From positions 186,001-250,000 of the forward strand of contig CAWUHX010000207.1 of the NCBI GenBank assembly GCA_963922205.1: 64,000 nt of DNA, given 5' to 3'. The notes under the pieces were generated by a model, which saw only the letters and a list, made by a program, of their open reading frames with translations, did not search any database and was not told the DNA's origin. The stretch comes from Romanomermis culicivorax. Taxonomy: Eukaryota; Nematoda; Enoplea; Mermithida; Mermithidae. Position numbers and translations under genes: made by a program. Shown piece by piece: positions 44,431-56,573 of the stretch. Every line of letters starts with the position of its first letter. Within the stretch, counting starts at the first letter, position 1.

Positions 44431-45509
44431 GGGTAAATGGGCTAAGATGGAACACACTTCAGAAAATCATCAAATGTTCGATCATCATAAATCTGTTGGA
44501 ATTGGAACTTTGGCAAATGATAGATAGTTCATCTAAGCATTAAATAAAAAAAAATTTATGCCCACTGTTGCGTTTCTTAGTAGCAGTGGGCATTTTTTTA
44601 AAACCTGGTCAGTGTTCCATCTTAGACCCGAGTCGGGTCTAAGATGGAACGAGGAGAAAATATTAAAATTCGACAGTAACTAATAATTTCTTGCAGTTGA
44701 AACCTTTATTAACGTGTTGAGAAACTTGTTTCTTTCAAATTTGAAGCGTTGAAACATAATGAACTTGACATTCTGAAACGGACATTACAGTTTTATTATT
44801 ATGCTGAACAATGCTTGCTTTTTTCTTAATAAGATGATGGAAAATAGTTCAAATCACTAATTTGAAGTTTCTAATTGAAAATAGTAGCCTATTTTCTTAT
44901 TTAAGTTCAAAAACAGGCGTTTTCGACAATCCACAAAACTTATATATAATTTCTAAAATGTTCCATGTTAGACATCATGATATTTTAGATGGAACACATT
45001 ATAAAGCATAGGTAATTTTGAAGTGCAGGTAATTTTGAAGGTTCGTAACCCTGGTAAACACGGTTTTTTTTAGGCGGCATATCTTAAAAATGAAAATCTC
45101 GTATAACTTTGTGTAGGTCTAACATGGAACAGGCGCTTGTTCCATCTTAGACAAAAAGGACGATTTTCAGAAATCAATGTTTCATTAAGAATCGACCAAA
45201 AAATCTTTTATATTTCGAAAAAGGATGACAAATAATGTCCCAAATCGAAATTTCAAGGAAATCAGGCCAGCCAAGCCAAAGTTTTAAGCTACTAAAAACT
45301 GGAAAAATTTTTGTTCGAAATTTGAAACGTATTTTTCTCTTTCTCAGACACAGTATTTTGTACTGGCGAAAACATTAATCAAAAGATTGAAACCTGCTTT
45401 ATTTTGATAGATTTGACCGTTTAAAATTTGATGAACAGGTGCTCCGCAAATTTAGTTCAAGCGAAGTTTGTTCCGACTTCGACCTTGTTCCATGTTAGGC
45501 CATTTACCC
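44431..45509. mobile_element. 1.08-kb TIR element flanked by TA
   Basis: Begins GGGTAAATGGGCTAAGATGG and ends with its inverse (CCATGTTAGGCCATTTACCC). TA on each side (44429-44430 and 45510-45511) is the likely target duplication, as for Tc1/mariner-type MITEs. The terminal motif GTTCCATCTTAGAC recurs several times inside in both orientations, including the palindrome around the center of TTAGACCCGAGTCGGGTCTAA at 44624-44644. No transposase frame. Confidence 0.8.
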
Positions 45510-45549
45510 TATATATCGGAAAAATTTAAAGGTTAAAATGTCTTAAATA

Positions 45550-48410
45550 CCCCCGGAAAAATCTCTACCCGATGTTGTAACTTTTGAAATTGTTTTGACT
45601 GGTGTCAAACTTGAATGCATACTCTGTTACAGATCACCCAGATATGACATTGAACTTATGGGTAAATTCATATTGCTTTTCGAATTTTGTATTGCAGATA
45701 ATTCTAAATGTATAATTCTTGGAGATTTTAATCTACCATCTTTGAAACAGTATGGATATTCTTCCCATATTGACAATTTTGCCCTTCCATTGCACAATTG
45801 TTTGACAAGAAACGGTTTTGAGCAATTTGTAATAAAACCAACTCGTGGCTATAATTTTCTGGATTTAGTATTTTGTAGTTTCCCTGGTCTTGTGGATAAT
45901 TGGACTTGGAACACAGGGGAAAATTTTTCTACCAGTGACCATTGTACTGTCAATTTTAGTATCAATGTTAGAATCAAGGATAAAATCATTTATGATGATA
46001 AATTTGGTTTCAGGAAAGCTGATTATGAATCTCTTCAAATCTATTTGGCAAAAGTCGATTGAACAGATTTTTTTGAACAATGCATGACTGTTAATGACTT
46101 CTATCTTGTCTTTTTCGAACTAATGAAGAAATTAATACTAGAATTTGTTCCCAAAAAGAAAAAATTCTCAAAAACCTCTAATTTGCCAAAGTATCTTTTG
46201 AAATTGAAATCAATAAAGAACTTCTGGAAAAATTGTTAAAAATCGTAGTTATGCTAACAAAAATAGACTGAAACACAATTCCAAAGTCTTGAAAGAAAAC
46301 TGCAATGATCAAATATTATGCTAGAAAGGAAGAATGTTTGCTAAAATCGAATTCAATCAAGGATTTTTATAGATTTATCAATAATAAAACTCAGTTGAGA
46401 CACACTATCCCTGTTATTGTTTCTGGTGAGTCTGATATAACTGATGATAAAATGAATAGTGAAATATTCAACCAATATTTTGGATCTGTATTTAATATTG
46501 GACAATGAAAAAGTCCCTGAATATCCTCAAAAGCAGTTTAATAAAGATTTATCAATCAAAGTTTGTTTCTTAAGAATCATATTGACACTAAAATAGTTGA
46601 AGCCTTCCCTGTCTCTTGGTCCTGATGGTCTGTGTGCCTTTTTCCTGAAAAAATTATATCTACTTTTGGCAGAACCTTTGAGAACAATTTTTGAAATTTC
46701 ATTTAGAACTGAACAATTACCAGATATTTGGAAAACATCAAATGTGGTACCTATTTTCAAAAAAAAGGACCCAGCAAAGGTAGAAAATTATGGACCACTT
46801 TCTTTATGTATGTTGTGTCTCATGTAAGGTTATGGAAAGTATTGTAAATGTAGACCTGATGGCTTATTTTGAGTCAAATAATTTTCTGAATGATAGACAA
46901 TTTGGATTTAGAAAGAAAAAATCTTGTGTCCTCCAGCTTCTAAGTTGTAAAACATTATGGGCTAAAAATTTGGATAAAAAAGTAGCAACAGATTCAATTT
47001 ATATCGATTTTCAGAAAGCATTTTATACTGTTTCTCACGAAAAACTGGTTGGAAAATTTGCTTCCTATGGCATATCTGGTTTTTTTATTGAGATAGTTAC
47101 ATTGTTTTTTATTTAATAGGACTCAACAGGTAAAAATTGGCGATTGCTTCTCTAATCCAATTAAGGTTACTAGTGGGGTTCCTCAGGATAGTGTATTGGG
47201 ACCAACATTGTTCCTAATTTTCATAAATGATATATTTGATGGTATTAGCAGTGAAATTTACCTTTTTGCTGATGATGTGAAAATATTCAGTGCTACAAAA
47301 AAATGCTGAAATACTACAAGGCGATCTTGTCAAAGTTTATGAATGGTCATTGAAATGGCAATTATCTATTTCTCTGGAAAAATGCTCTGTTTTGCATCTT
47401 GGGAGTAATAACCCCAAAGTTGAGTATTATATAAACGATTTTCTGATTCCTACTGTTTCAGAGATGAAGGATCTTGGTGTTATGTTCAACGAAAAATTGC
47501 CAGCAACTGCCCACTGTAATTATGTGGTTAAAAAAGCATCTAGGGTGGCAAATTTGATTTTAAAATGTTTTCACTCTAACTCCAATGAATTAAAATCAGG
47601 GCTTTTAAATCCTATGTTCTGCCTATTCTGGAATATGGTTCACCACTCTGGAATCCCTGTCTGGTTGGGGATACTAAATTGGTAGAAAAAGTCCAACGAA
47701 GGTTTACAAAAAGATTTTTTGGATATAAAGATTTAAGCAATAAGGAGCGGCTCAACAAATCTGGCCTTGATGACCTTGCATTTAGACGTACAATCTTACA
47801 TGTTCTTAATTTTGAAATTTAAAGTTATTCCACCCGACTTATTTTTCACTTTGAGTCCGTTCAATTATCGCGCGTCTAACTTATTTAAATTGTATAAATC
47901 GAAATATAACTCTAAAGGCCCTGTCATACTTCACCGTGCGGCGCCGTGCGGTACCGGCCGGCGCCGCGCGGTACCGCCTTTGAAGTATGAATAGGTTTTT
48001 GTAATTTTTGCGGCGCCCCGTCAGGTTTCAACTGAACCAATACACATTTTTTGAGAAGAGCAAAATCCAAAAGTAAAAAAGTGGCGCCGCATGTTAGTAT
48101 GAATAGGACAAGTATGACAAGCCACCGCGCGGCGCCGCATGTTAGTGTGAATAGGACAACCGGCGCCGCGCGGTGAAGTATGACAGGGCCTTTACGCTTT
48201 AAAACATGATTTTTGCTCGCGAAATATTGATGTTTGGAATTCCCTACCCAATGATATCATTCATTCGAACAATACGTATATGCCCTGTTTTCGGTCTAAA
48301 TTGAGTCGTTTTTTAAAGCTCAATTCGCACGTGCTTTTGTCACGTTCATGAGCTTTTCTGTATTAGTCGTATTTACTCTTGTATTTATTCGCATTTAATA
48401 AATTTCTTTC
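45550..48410 (+). mobile_element. 5'-truncated, decayed LINE (CR1/jockey-like)
   Basis: Begins inside the endonuclease domain: CIILGDFNLPSLK carries the G-D-F-N motif and STSDHCTVNFSI the S-D-H motif of apurinic-type endonucleases (45570-46062). A TGA at 46060 interrupts the linker. RT pieces follow in shifting frames: SLGPDGLCAFFLKKL (46614), GFRKKKSC (46906), YIDFQKAF (47000), a GVPQDSVLGP block (47177) and the catalytic FADD (47264). The C-terminal EKVQRRFTKRFFGY block is at 47690. The tail up to AATAAA near 48399 is probably the 3' end. At least five frame breaks show it is dead. A MITE is inserted at 47914. Confidence 0.85.
47915..48192. mobile_element. 278-bp GC-rich MITE inside the LINE
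   Basis: Ends are perfect inverted repeats: AAGGCCCTGTCATACTTCAC at the left and its complement at the right. TA flanks both ends (47913-47914, 48193-48194). The interior is rich in GCGGCGCC and GGTACCG palindromes, unlike the AT-rich surroundings. The LINE sequence resumes after it. Confidence 0.88.
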
Positions 48411-48519
48411 TTCTAGCTAGTGCTTATAGGTTCTAATTATCGACATATTATAGATTAATGTTTGATCCTGTATTTTTTGACGAATTTGATGAAAACTAAC
48501 TTTTTCTCATAGTTGGCAA

Positions 48520-48620
48520 GGCTTTGGTTTTTTGGTTTTTGGTTTTTATTAGAAAAACCAAAAATTGGAAAATCTCTGGGTTTTTTGGTTTTTTTCCAAA
48601 ATTACTGGGAAACTTTTTTT
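48520..48620. repeat. GGTTTTT low-complexity palindrome
   Basis: TTGGTTTTTTGGTTTTTGG is followed shortly by AGAAAAACCAAAAATTGG, forming an imperfect foldback, then another GGTTTTTTGG run. No gene. Confidence 0.6.
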
Positions 48621-48784
48621 CACATTTATTCGATCTTCTAGGCATATGTTGGTGTCTATCTGGATCAACAAAACCATTAATTTAGTTGAACTGACTTCAC
48701 TACAACGTAGAAAAAAGTCGTATCTTTCTTTATGATACATTCCGTACACAAAAGATATATATAAATCAATCGATATTCTATGCA

Positions 48785-49095
48785 TGTTTTTTTGCACACA
48801 GCAAGCAAATTTCGGGCTGTGCAACCAAATTTTTTCTACCGATTTAGTGCAACTTAGAGCCTGACTGTTTTTTTGATTAGGTGATAAGGCTTTCTGTCCG
48901 GAGATGCATTTTTATCACTGTTTTTTTCCGCGAACTTCTTTCCACAAATGTGGAAAGGGGTCAAATTTTTTTTACCACATGTGAAAAAATTTTTTTTCGT
49001 CTTAAAATCCTCGTTTTTTCACTCAAAAATGCTCACAGACGCTCTATTGCACTGTTTTCGAGCTTATTCAAGCCTTCCGGTGTTTTTAGAGAAGT
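48785..49095. repeat. dispersed repeat R3, copy 2, plus CCACAAATGTGGAAA segment
   Basis: 48785-48920 repeats 44205-44340. The next part (TTTCCACAAATGTGGAAAGG, CACATGTGAAAAA, TCGTCTTAAAATCCTC) recurs in the same orientation at 51345-51440. Confidence 0.7.
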
Positions 49096-49424
49096 TAATT
49101 GATTGAAATTGAAGAAACAATTGAAATGTTCGACTTTAAAGCCTAATCTACAAGCATTGTTTAAGAAATTTTCTAGCAAACTATCCAAGAGCATAATTGA
49201 ATTGAATTACACGAGAAATCGTTGGTCAAGTCTTCTCATACCTGTAAGAGGTCCGACCAGTTGTGGGGGTCGAAAAAAGTCCAAATTTTTCCCAAAAAAA
49301 GCCAAAAACATACACTTTTTTGCCAATTTTTTAAATTTTTTTTCAAACTGGGGGGTTGGGTATATGGTTGGCCAGTTGGGGGGGAGGGTCCCCCAAATCA
49401 CAGGAGTATGAGTCCTGTATGATG

Positions 49425-50760
49425 ACATGTGAAAGCCCAGAAAAGATGGTAATCTTTCCTGCGCGAAGCGCCGAAAATTTTTTGGGTATATTGACATTCT
49501 GGGATGCTGGAAAATCAATTTTCCGAACATTTTCAAGAATTAGATTCCAATTTGTGTTCAAAAGTTGTAAATTCTAGAATTTTACATGAAAAATTTTAAA
49601 ATCTGTAATTTATTTGTAAAGTCTCATGAACTTGGTCGAAAATATATGAGTAAGAAGAGTATAAATTTCCGCAAGATAGTTCCATAAAGCTTTTGAATTG
49701 ATTTTACATTAGCAAAGAAATAATCGCATCAAAAAGCATAGAGAACGTATTGATCTTTCTGGAAAGGAAAAAATGCGAATCTTCATTAAATATTATGGAT
49801 AATACGTTTAAGATGATGAAAAGTATTATAGATTAAGTGATAAATTAAGGTAGACATAAAAGCTGCTCCTGAGCTACTTAATAAATAATGATGATTATTA
49901 AAGTAACCGGCACTGGAAAATTTTGAGATTTGGACCTCCTAAAATGCTAAAATGCTAATTTCAGTATTTTTCTGACCAAAAGTATGGGGCCCCTACAGCT
50001 ACCATGTAGCTAGCCATTGGAATGGAAAATCCTGGGTGGCGGTCACCAGGGTTTTTTTCTGCTGGAGGCAAATGAACATTTTTTGGGGCAAACGGAATTG
50101 GAGTAGTCATTTGTACATGTACAAACGGCTCTTTCCCATTTAGGGAAGAAAATTTTGGGGATAAGGTACAGAAAATATGCATTTTAGAAGTTCACAATCT
50201 CAAAATTTTTCGGCCCTTCGTGCTGGGCTGGTTATAACTTCAATAATCATTATTATGTATTACCTAGCTCAGGCGCAACTTTCAAAATGTCTACCTTCAC
50301 CTATCATTCAATGTATAATAGTTTTCATCATCTCAAACGTATTATCTCATTTTTAAAGTGGTAATCTTCAATATTTTATCTTGATATTTGATGAAGATTC
50401 ATAGTTTTTCCATGATTTTTTGAGGAAGATCAATACGTCAAGTCTCTAAACTTTTCTAAGTGATTATTCCTTTCTTAACATAAAATCAGTTCGAAAGCTT
50501 CATGGAAGTAGCCTTCGTAAATTTCTACTTTTCCACTCATGTCTTTTCGGCCAAGGTCATGAGAGTTAACGAATAAATTAGTTTTCAAGATTTTTTTAGA
50601 TTCTAAAATTCTAAAATTTACGGCTTTTGAACACTAAATTCGAATCTAATTCTTGAAATGAATGTTTGGAAAATTAATTTTCGATCGTCGCCAAATGTTG
50701 ATACACAAAAAATTTTTCCGAGCTTTCATTTCTCATCATAGAGGACTTGACCATCAATTT
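49425..50760. repeat. foldback structure made of two R2 copies
   Basis: 49425-49900 (GGAAAATCAATTTTCCGAAC, CTTCATTAAATATTATGGAT, GATGATGAAAAGTATTATAG) is repeated inverted at 50230-50760 (CATCATCTCAAACGTATTATC, GATGAAGATTCATAG, GGAAAATTAATTTTCGATCG). The spacer holds a fragment of the R5 family (49980-50190). It could extrude as a large hairpin. Confidence 0.75.
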
Positions 50761-51499
50761 ATCATCCAATGCGAAGTCATTATGCTATTGGATAGTTTTC
50801 TACAAAATTTGTTCTACAATGCTTGCAAATTAGAATTGAAACTCGAAAATTTCAATTTTTTTCATAGTTTTAATGAATTATCGGCATTTTTTGAGTTATA
50901 AATAAAATTTGAAAATTACACTGATTTGATTATTAGTCTTTGGGCATGACAAAGAGGAACATAGGTTACTTATTTTATGTATTTTTGCTATGTACAAATT
51001 GTACAAATGAAAAATCGGCTACCGTTTGTACATGTACAGATGGTTCATGTACACAAAAAACCCTGGCGATCACCCAATGGCTAGTCATATGGTCGACGAT
51101 TTCCGGGGGGGGGGGTCCCTATAGCTCTTCCCCCCCAAATTACAGGTATGAATGGGGAAAATTTTCCAAATTTTTTTACAATTTATCGAATAAGAAGAAA
51201 ATCATTTTTGCAGTACAGACGACTTATTTTCGGTTAGTTTATGTTTGCTTGGATTCAGGTTATTTTTGCAGAAGTCAAGTTGCAATGTGCTACTTGGGGA
51301 AAAATTTTAGATGCACAGCTAGATTTGTAGTTGCTGGCCACTGGTTTTTTCCACAAATGTGGAAAGAGGTCAAATTTTTTTCCACATGTGAAAAATTTTT
51401 TCTCGTCTCAAAATCCTCATTTTTTCGCTTGAAAATGCTCATTAACACTTTATTTAAGTTTTTTGAGCTTTTTAAAGCATTCTGATAATCATTCTGATC

Positions 51500-51860
51500 A
51501 TTTATTTTAAATATTATATTTGAATTTTGTGTTCATAAATCGTAATTTCTAGAAATGTTCGTAGCCTTTCATAAATTTGGCCGAAAAGCTATGAGTCAGA
51601 AGCGTAGAAATTTTCCAAAAATACTTCCACGAAGCTTTCGAATTCAATTCAGGTTAAAAAAGGTAGAAACGCTTCAGAAAGTTGACGTGTTGATTCTTTC
51701 TCAAGAAATTTGTGAAGGAAAAAATGCGGATCTTCATTAAATATAAAAATATAATATTCAAGATTCCCAATTAAAGATGAAATATAATACGTTTAAGATG
51801 GCGAAAACTATTAAAGATTGAACGGTAAGTAAAGTTAGACATACTAAAAGCCACGCTATT
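51500..51860. repeat. dispersed repeat R2, plus-orientation copy
   Basis: TTTGTGTTCATAAATCGTAATTTC through GCGGATCTTCATTAAATAT to CGTTTAAGATGGCGAAAAC follows the same order as 9240-9530 and 49550-49830. Confidence 0.7.
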
Positions 51861-52394
51861 TATATCATGTCTCCGATGGAAACACTAAAGAGCTGCGTTT
51901 AAAAACGCAGTTGAACGACCAAAGCATGTCTTGTTATGCCTCTTAAGACAGATAATTACGTTAATAACCTCAAACAAAAGTGCGTCCAGTTTCCAAACGC
52001 CTAATTGGCATAATCAATTTGAAGATTTTTTTACTAATTTGCTGCATTTTGTTTATAGGCGAGTTTTATTTTTTACTGATGGAATGAGTTTTTTCCGCAT
52101 TTAAACTGTACAACAAATGGAAAAGTCGAAAAGTAAGGGTACAATACTCGCATTTTGTGTGCTGCATTGACAATTAAGAGGGAGCCGATTGCATGCCTTT
52201 GCTATACCAGATGTAGGAGGAAAGGTTACAGATTTAAAAAAAGAATGGTTGACGCAAAGGAACATAATTATCATGGGACGTAAAAATATCCAATTAATCA
52301 GAAAAAATGACTGAACAGTTTTTCACTTCAGAGAATGCTGCACACAATGCGGATGCTTTTCTTTTCATGCTTTCAAGTTTTTTACTTTCCCAAG

Positions 52395-52670
52395 CACCAT
52401 GGGGGGTATTACCCCGGTCTTAGATTTGGAAATTCATTTACTATCCCGGTAAAAACAGCTCATCATTGCAAAAAAATTTGGTAGACCTCATGCTGAGTAG
52501 CAGAGGTCCCCAAGGTCAGATTTTTCAGGTAGGGGTAAAGTTGAAAATTTTCGGGGTAGTGTAAGCTAAATGTCCACTGAACACTTCATTTTGTCTCAAA
52601 ATTAGGCAACTAGTGATTAATTTTTGAGACAATACCCCCCATACCCCTCCCCATGGGGCAGTCTGTTGAG
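52395..52670. repeat. dispersed repeat R4, inverted relative to 59570-59760
   Basis: GCAGAGGTCCCCAAGGTCAG, AAAATTAGGCAACTAGTGAT and CATACCCCTCCCCATGGGG are the complement of the copy at 59570-59752. The family tends to end in CCATGGGG and GGGGGTATTA. Confidence 0.75.
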
Positions 52671-53820
52671 TCTATTCGCCGTTTTTCTACAAATCAAACT
52701 TCCTGGGCAAAAAGATTCTCGACAAAGGGAAAAAATATTGGGCTTCGACATGGAAAAGATAAATTTTGGTGCCTTCAAAAGATCAAAATCTCGATTTTTC
52801 CTTTTTTTATAACAATTATTTTAAATATGGAGCCGAGTTTGAATTTATGATCATAATGCAGGTGCAGGTGATTTTTTAGTTTGCAAAATGATGTATACAT
52901 GTTTTCGAACCATTATGTTTATCGAATAAGTTATCCTTTTGATTTTCCAGCATTTTAGAGTGTCAAAATCTTCAAAAAAATTTCGTTGGGTAGTGCCGGA
53001 AAGATATAGGAAACAAGAGAACAAACAACAGAAGCTGCGTTTTCAAAACCCTATACTTTTGAGTCAGAAAGAAATGAACTCAAGTGCTACCTTGGAAGAA
53101 GGTTTGTGCAAAAGTAAACGAAATGTTTTTTCAATGAAAAAATTTTTTTGCACAAAGATTTCTCGGCCGATCTTTTTACATGTAGAACCCTGTAACCAAA
53201 ATCGCTCGTTTGAAATCAAATTTTAAGCAGTAATTTTTTCAACTCATATGTACTGATTGAATGTCTAATATGTATAATTTAATTATAGTATACGTTCTAC
53301 AGTGTGTTACAAGCCCGTTTTTCAATATTCTTCAATTAAAAATTTTTGACTCCAAAAATTGCAATTCGGTCCCTAAAAATTAAGGCCTGGGGGCCATTCG
53401 GCTCCTGGTTTTCAAACCAAAAAAAGCCTGTTTGCCCCCCCCCCCCCAACTTGGTCAAACCCTATACCCAGGGCCATGCACAAGGGGGGGGCGGGGGGAC
53501 GGCCGCCCCTCCCCTATTGAGGCAATAACTCTAAACCGAAAAGATGCGTTTTGGTGGACTTTAAAAGGTCAAAATCTCAAAATTTTTCGGCGCTTCGCCC
53601 CGGACTTGTGTATAATTATAAATATATTCTATCAGGCGCGGCCGTTAGCATATCTACTTCGACTTACTAATTAATGCTCTTTTTTGCAGGTTTCTGACTA
53701 CATACAACAAAATGCTTGGGTATGCTCCTAAAATGCATATAAAAGCATCCGTAACCACATTATAAGCGTTTTTAAAAATGTGGAAAATTTTTGGAAAATG
53801 AGGAAAAAAATTTCGGGTCC

Positions 53821-53965
53821 GGTTCTCATGTGGAAAAAATCTTCGAGGAAAAAAACGGTGATGCACACAGTATATCCGCGTAAGATCAAAATTTTCTGGG
53901 GCTATTCAGTGAAAAAGTCTAGTCCGTCCCCCCCCCCCCATGAAAAAATCCTGCACACGGCCCTG
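53821..53965. repeat. dispersed repeat, copy 2 of the 8300-8433 repeat
   Basis: Same orientation and order as at 8300-8433, including the poly-C tract and CATGAAAAAATCCTGC. The surrounding DNA (53420-54180) is a patchwork of G- and C-runs and AAAATTTT stretches related to the same set of repeats. Confidence 0.75.
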
Positions 53966-54859
53966 CCTATACCCAAATGTCGGACCCCAAACTCGAAAGA
54001 AATTTGAAAAAAGTTGCTTTTTTCGGCCTTTTTTATGAAAATTTTCGGAATTTTTTTGACGTTTTTGTGATTTTTCGACCCTCTCCCCCCAAAAAAAATT
54101 ACGGAAATTATGGGACCCTCACCCCAAAATTTTGAGTTTAACCCCTCCCCAACTGGTCGGACCTCTCACAGGTATAATAGCATACATGTTTACCATTAGC
54201 TCTCACTTCTTTACTTGATCACTTCGCATTTATTTCACCAAAAAAAATTAGTTTGATTTGATTTCATTATCGACTGTTTAACGAATCTATAATATTTTTA
54301 TTCGTCTTTTGTGTTGAATGTTTTCCATAAAAGGTTCGGATGTCCGAATATCTTTTCATATCCGGAAATCCGACGAACATCGTTGTGAATATTTCAAAAT
54401 CAATTTGATGGATCTTTTCATTTTCACATGTGCTTGCTTTACGTTTTTACATCTTTTGGTCAGTACTGGGCAATGACAGAAGTTCTTGCTCGTCGAAAAG
54501 TCTCAGTTGGTTGCCTATCTGATTTCTGAATTCTACTTCCTTTTTTAAAGTCCGAAACTGATTTGATTTCTGTTGTTGTTGTTGTTGTTCTGACCAAATT
54601 TGTGAAAAATGGTTGATTTCTAGACGATATTTTTGGTGTTATAGTTTCTTGATGGCATCACCTAGTTCATTGAAAACATCAGCGTATTGCTCAGGTCTCC
54701 TATAGGAATTATTGGTATTTGTGCCGAAAAAACCTGAAAAATTCTTTAAAAATGACCTGAAAAACCGCTGGACATACTGCTCTAACCATGTAGTCTAGGA
54801 TGGGAGATTCCAGCAACTTTTCACTTGGTTATTTTGATGTACAATTCTCGTCTCCTCCG

Positions 54860-55340
54860 GCCTAAAACTTGAAGAACGTTATCGTTATTTATTCAAGAAA
54901 GTTCTCTATATTTTCTACTCCTATGCTTAGATTCTTTGTCTTTGGAAATAAACTTACGTCGGTAAAGGCTTTCACTACTGTACCATCCACCCTTGAATAT
55001 TGTTCTGCTGTTTGTAATCTTCATTTAAAATCCGGCATCCTTTACGTCAGAAATGTCCAACGTGGATTTCCCAAAACAGTTTTGGTTATAAGTCCAAATT
55101 GTCATATGAACTTGGTCTAGAAAAATTTGACTTAGTAACACCATATGTGTGATAAAACTACTTTGTCTACAAAAGACTACTCTGATCGATGTATCAAAAA
55201 ATTTTGTAGCTGATTAGAAAAACGATCTGAAGTTACATTCAAATCTTATCCGTGCCACAGTTTCCCGATTCAGTTATCTTGATATCTTCAATGCTCCTAG
55301 TTTGCACGTTTTCAAGGAAAAAATTTATAGTTTAGACTGA
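54860..55340 (+). pseudogene. LINE 3'-end fragment
   Basis: STLEYCSAVCNLHLKSG, LYVRNVQRGFPK and the following shifted frame resemble the C-terminus of the LINE at 47600-47760 (LEYG..WNP..., VEKVQRRFTKR). A few hundred bases, with stops. Another copy of the same LINE class. Confidence 0.6.
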
Positions 55341-56573
55341 TATATAGGGCGCATAGTAGCTGATATCAGGGGATTAAACCTTGCACCCTTCTGTGAATGT
55401 TTAGTTATTTTTTTCTTTTCAGGATGTGTTCATTGCCTAATTTCTTGTCTTTTTTTGGTACATAATTTTTCAGTTTATTTATTTATGCATAACCGACGCT
55501 TTTCTAGTGTTTTCTTACTTATCTGTTTCGTTTCACAATGTATTCATCATCATCAGGCCCGTAACTAGGGGGAAAATGGGGGAATCCCCCTCATATCGAA
55601 TCGAACAATAAATTTTTAGCCCGTCTGATAATGCAGTATCAACCGAAAAGATGCATTTTAGTTAACTTTAGAAACCCAGAATCTTAAATTTTTGGGTGCA
55701 TGGCCCCGGTCATGATCTGAAAATTCCCCCCTGAAAAAAATTTCTGGGTACGGGCCTGATCATCATAATGAAACAAGAATTTTAAGATGGCCGCGATCGA
55801 TTATTGGAAAAGAATAAGTTGAAAATGCATTTCCCCCCATCTGCAAGTCTTAAAATTTTAATTTTTTGGCGCTACGCCCCGAGTAATATGATCTTACTAG
55901 ACTATTATCAAATGAAGCCAATCGAATGAAATATAGGAAAACTATTTTTTAATCGTTCTTCCATTGGAAGTAAGCAAATTTTTCAATTTTAGTGTGACAG
56001 TGTACAACCTAGAATTTCTCTGTGCAACCAAATTTTTTCCCACATTGCAATCTGGCTGGTACAAAAAAGTCGTTCGCGATCACTTTTTTAGCCGAATCAG
56101 TATTGATCTAACCGTTTTGCCCGAGTTTATGAAAAATATTCTACTTGACTTCTATCTAATTTTATGGTTTTCTAGATGACATTGATTGACATCATTGTCT
56201 ATCTAATTGAAAACTGCAGCATACTGCCTAGTCTGTATTTCACAATGCCCTAAAAATGTCAAAAAGGGCTCGCCGTTGACCGTAGATTACCCCAAACTTC
56301 AAATACTCCTGCCTGAACTTTGGGAAACAGTCCCTCAACTTTAAGAAGTTGATGAAATATAATGAAACAAATTACATTTTCCTGCCAAAATGACTTTCGA
56401 CATAATTATTACCTCTCGCACACATACCTAGCCTCGAGAATTTTCCTCAAGGTTTCCCTTCTAAGACGTTCCATCTGGAAAATTTTCTCGGAGCATTTCT
56501 ATCTACTGTCGACTCTGCGTAGAATGGAATATGAGTTTAGCTCAACCAACGTTTTAAGAAACCGTCTGCCACG
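55341..56573. other. repeat remnants and DDOST upstream region
   Basis: A repeat piece at 55555-55760 (CCGTAACTAGGGGGAAAA to GGTACGGGCCTGA) has inverted ends and ends near 55760, so it may be a MITE. An R3 fragment is at 56010-56045. The last 200 bases before the DDOST ATG should include its promoter; I see no clear TATA box. Confidence 0.45.

Noticed and set aside
53400-53530. Gly-rich frames over the poly-C and poly-G runs
   Set aside because: Low-complexity repeat sequence; no coding evidence.
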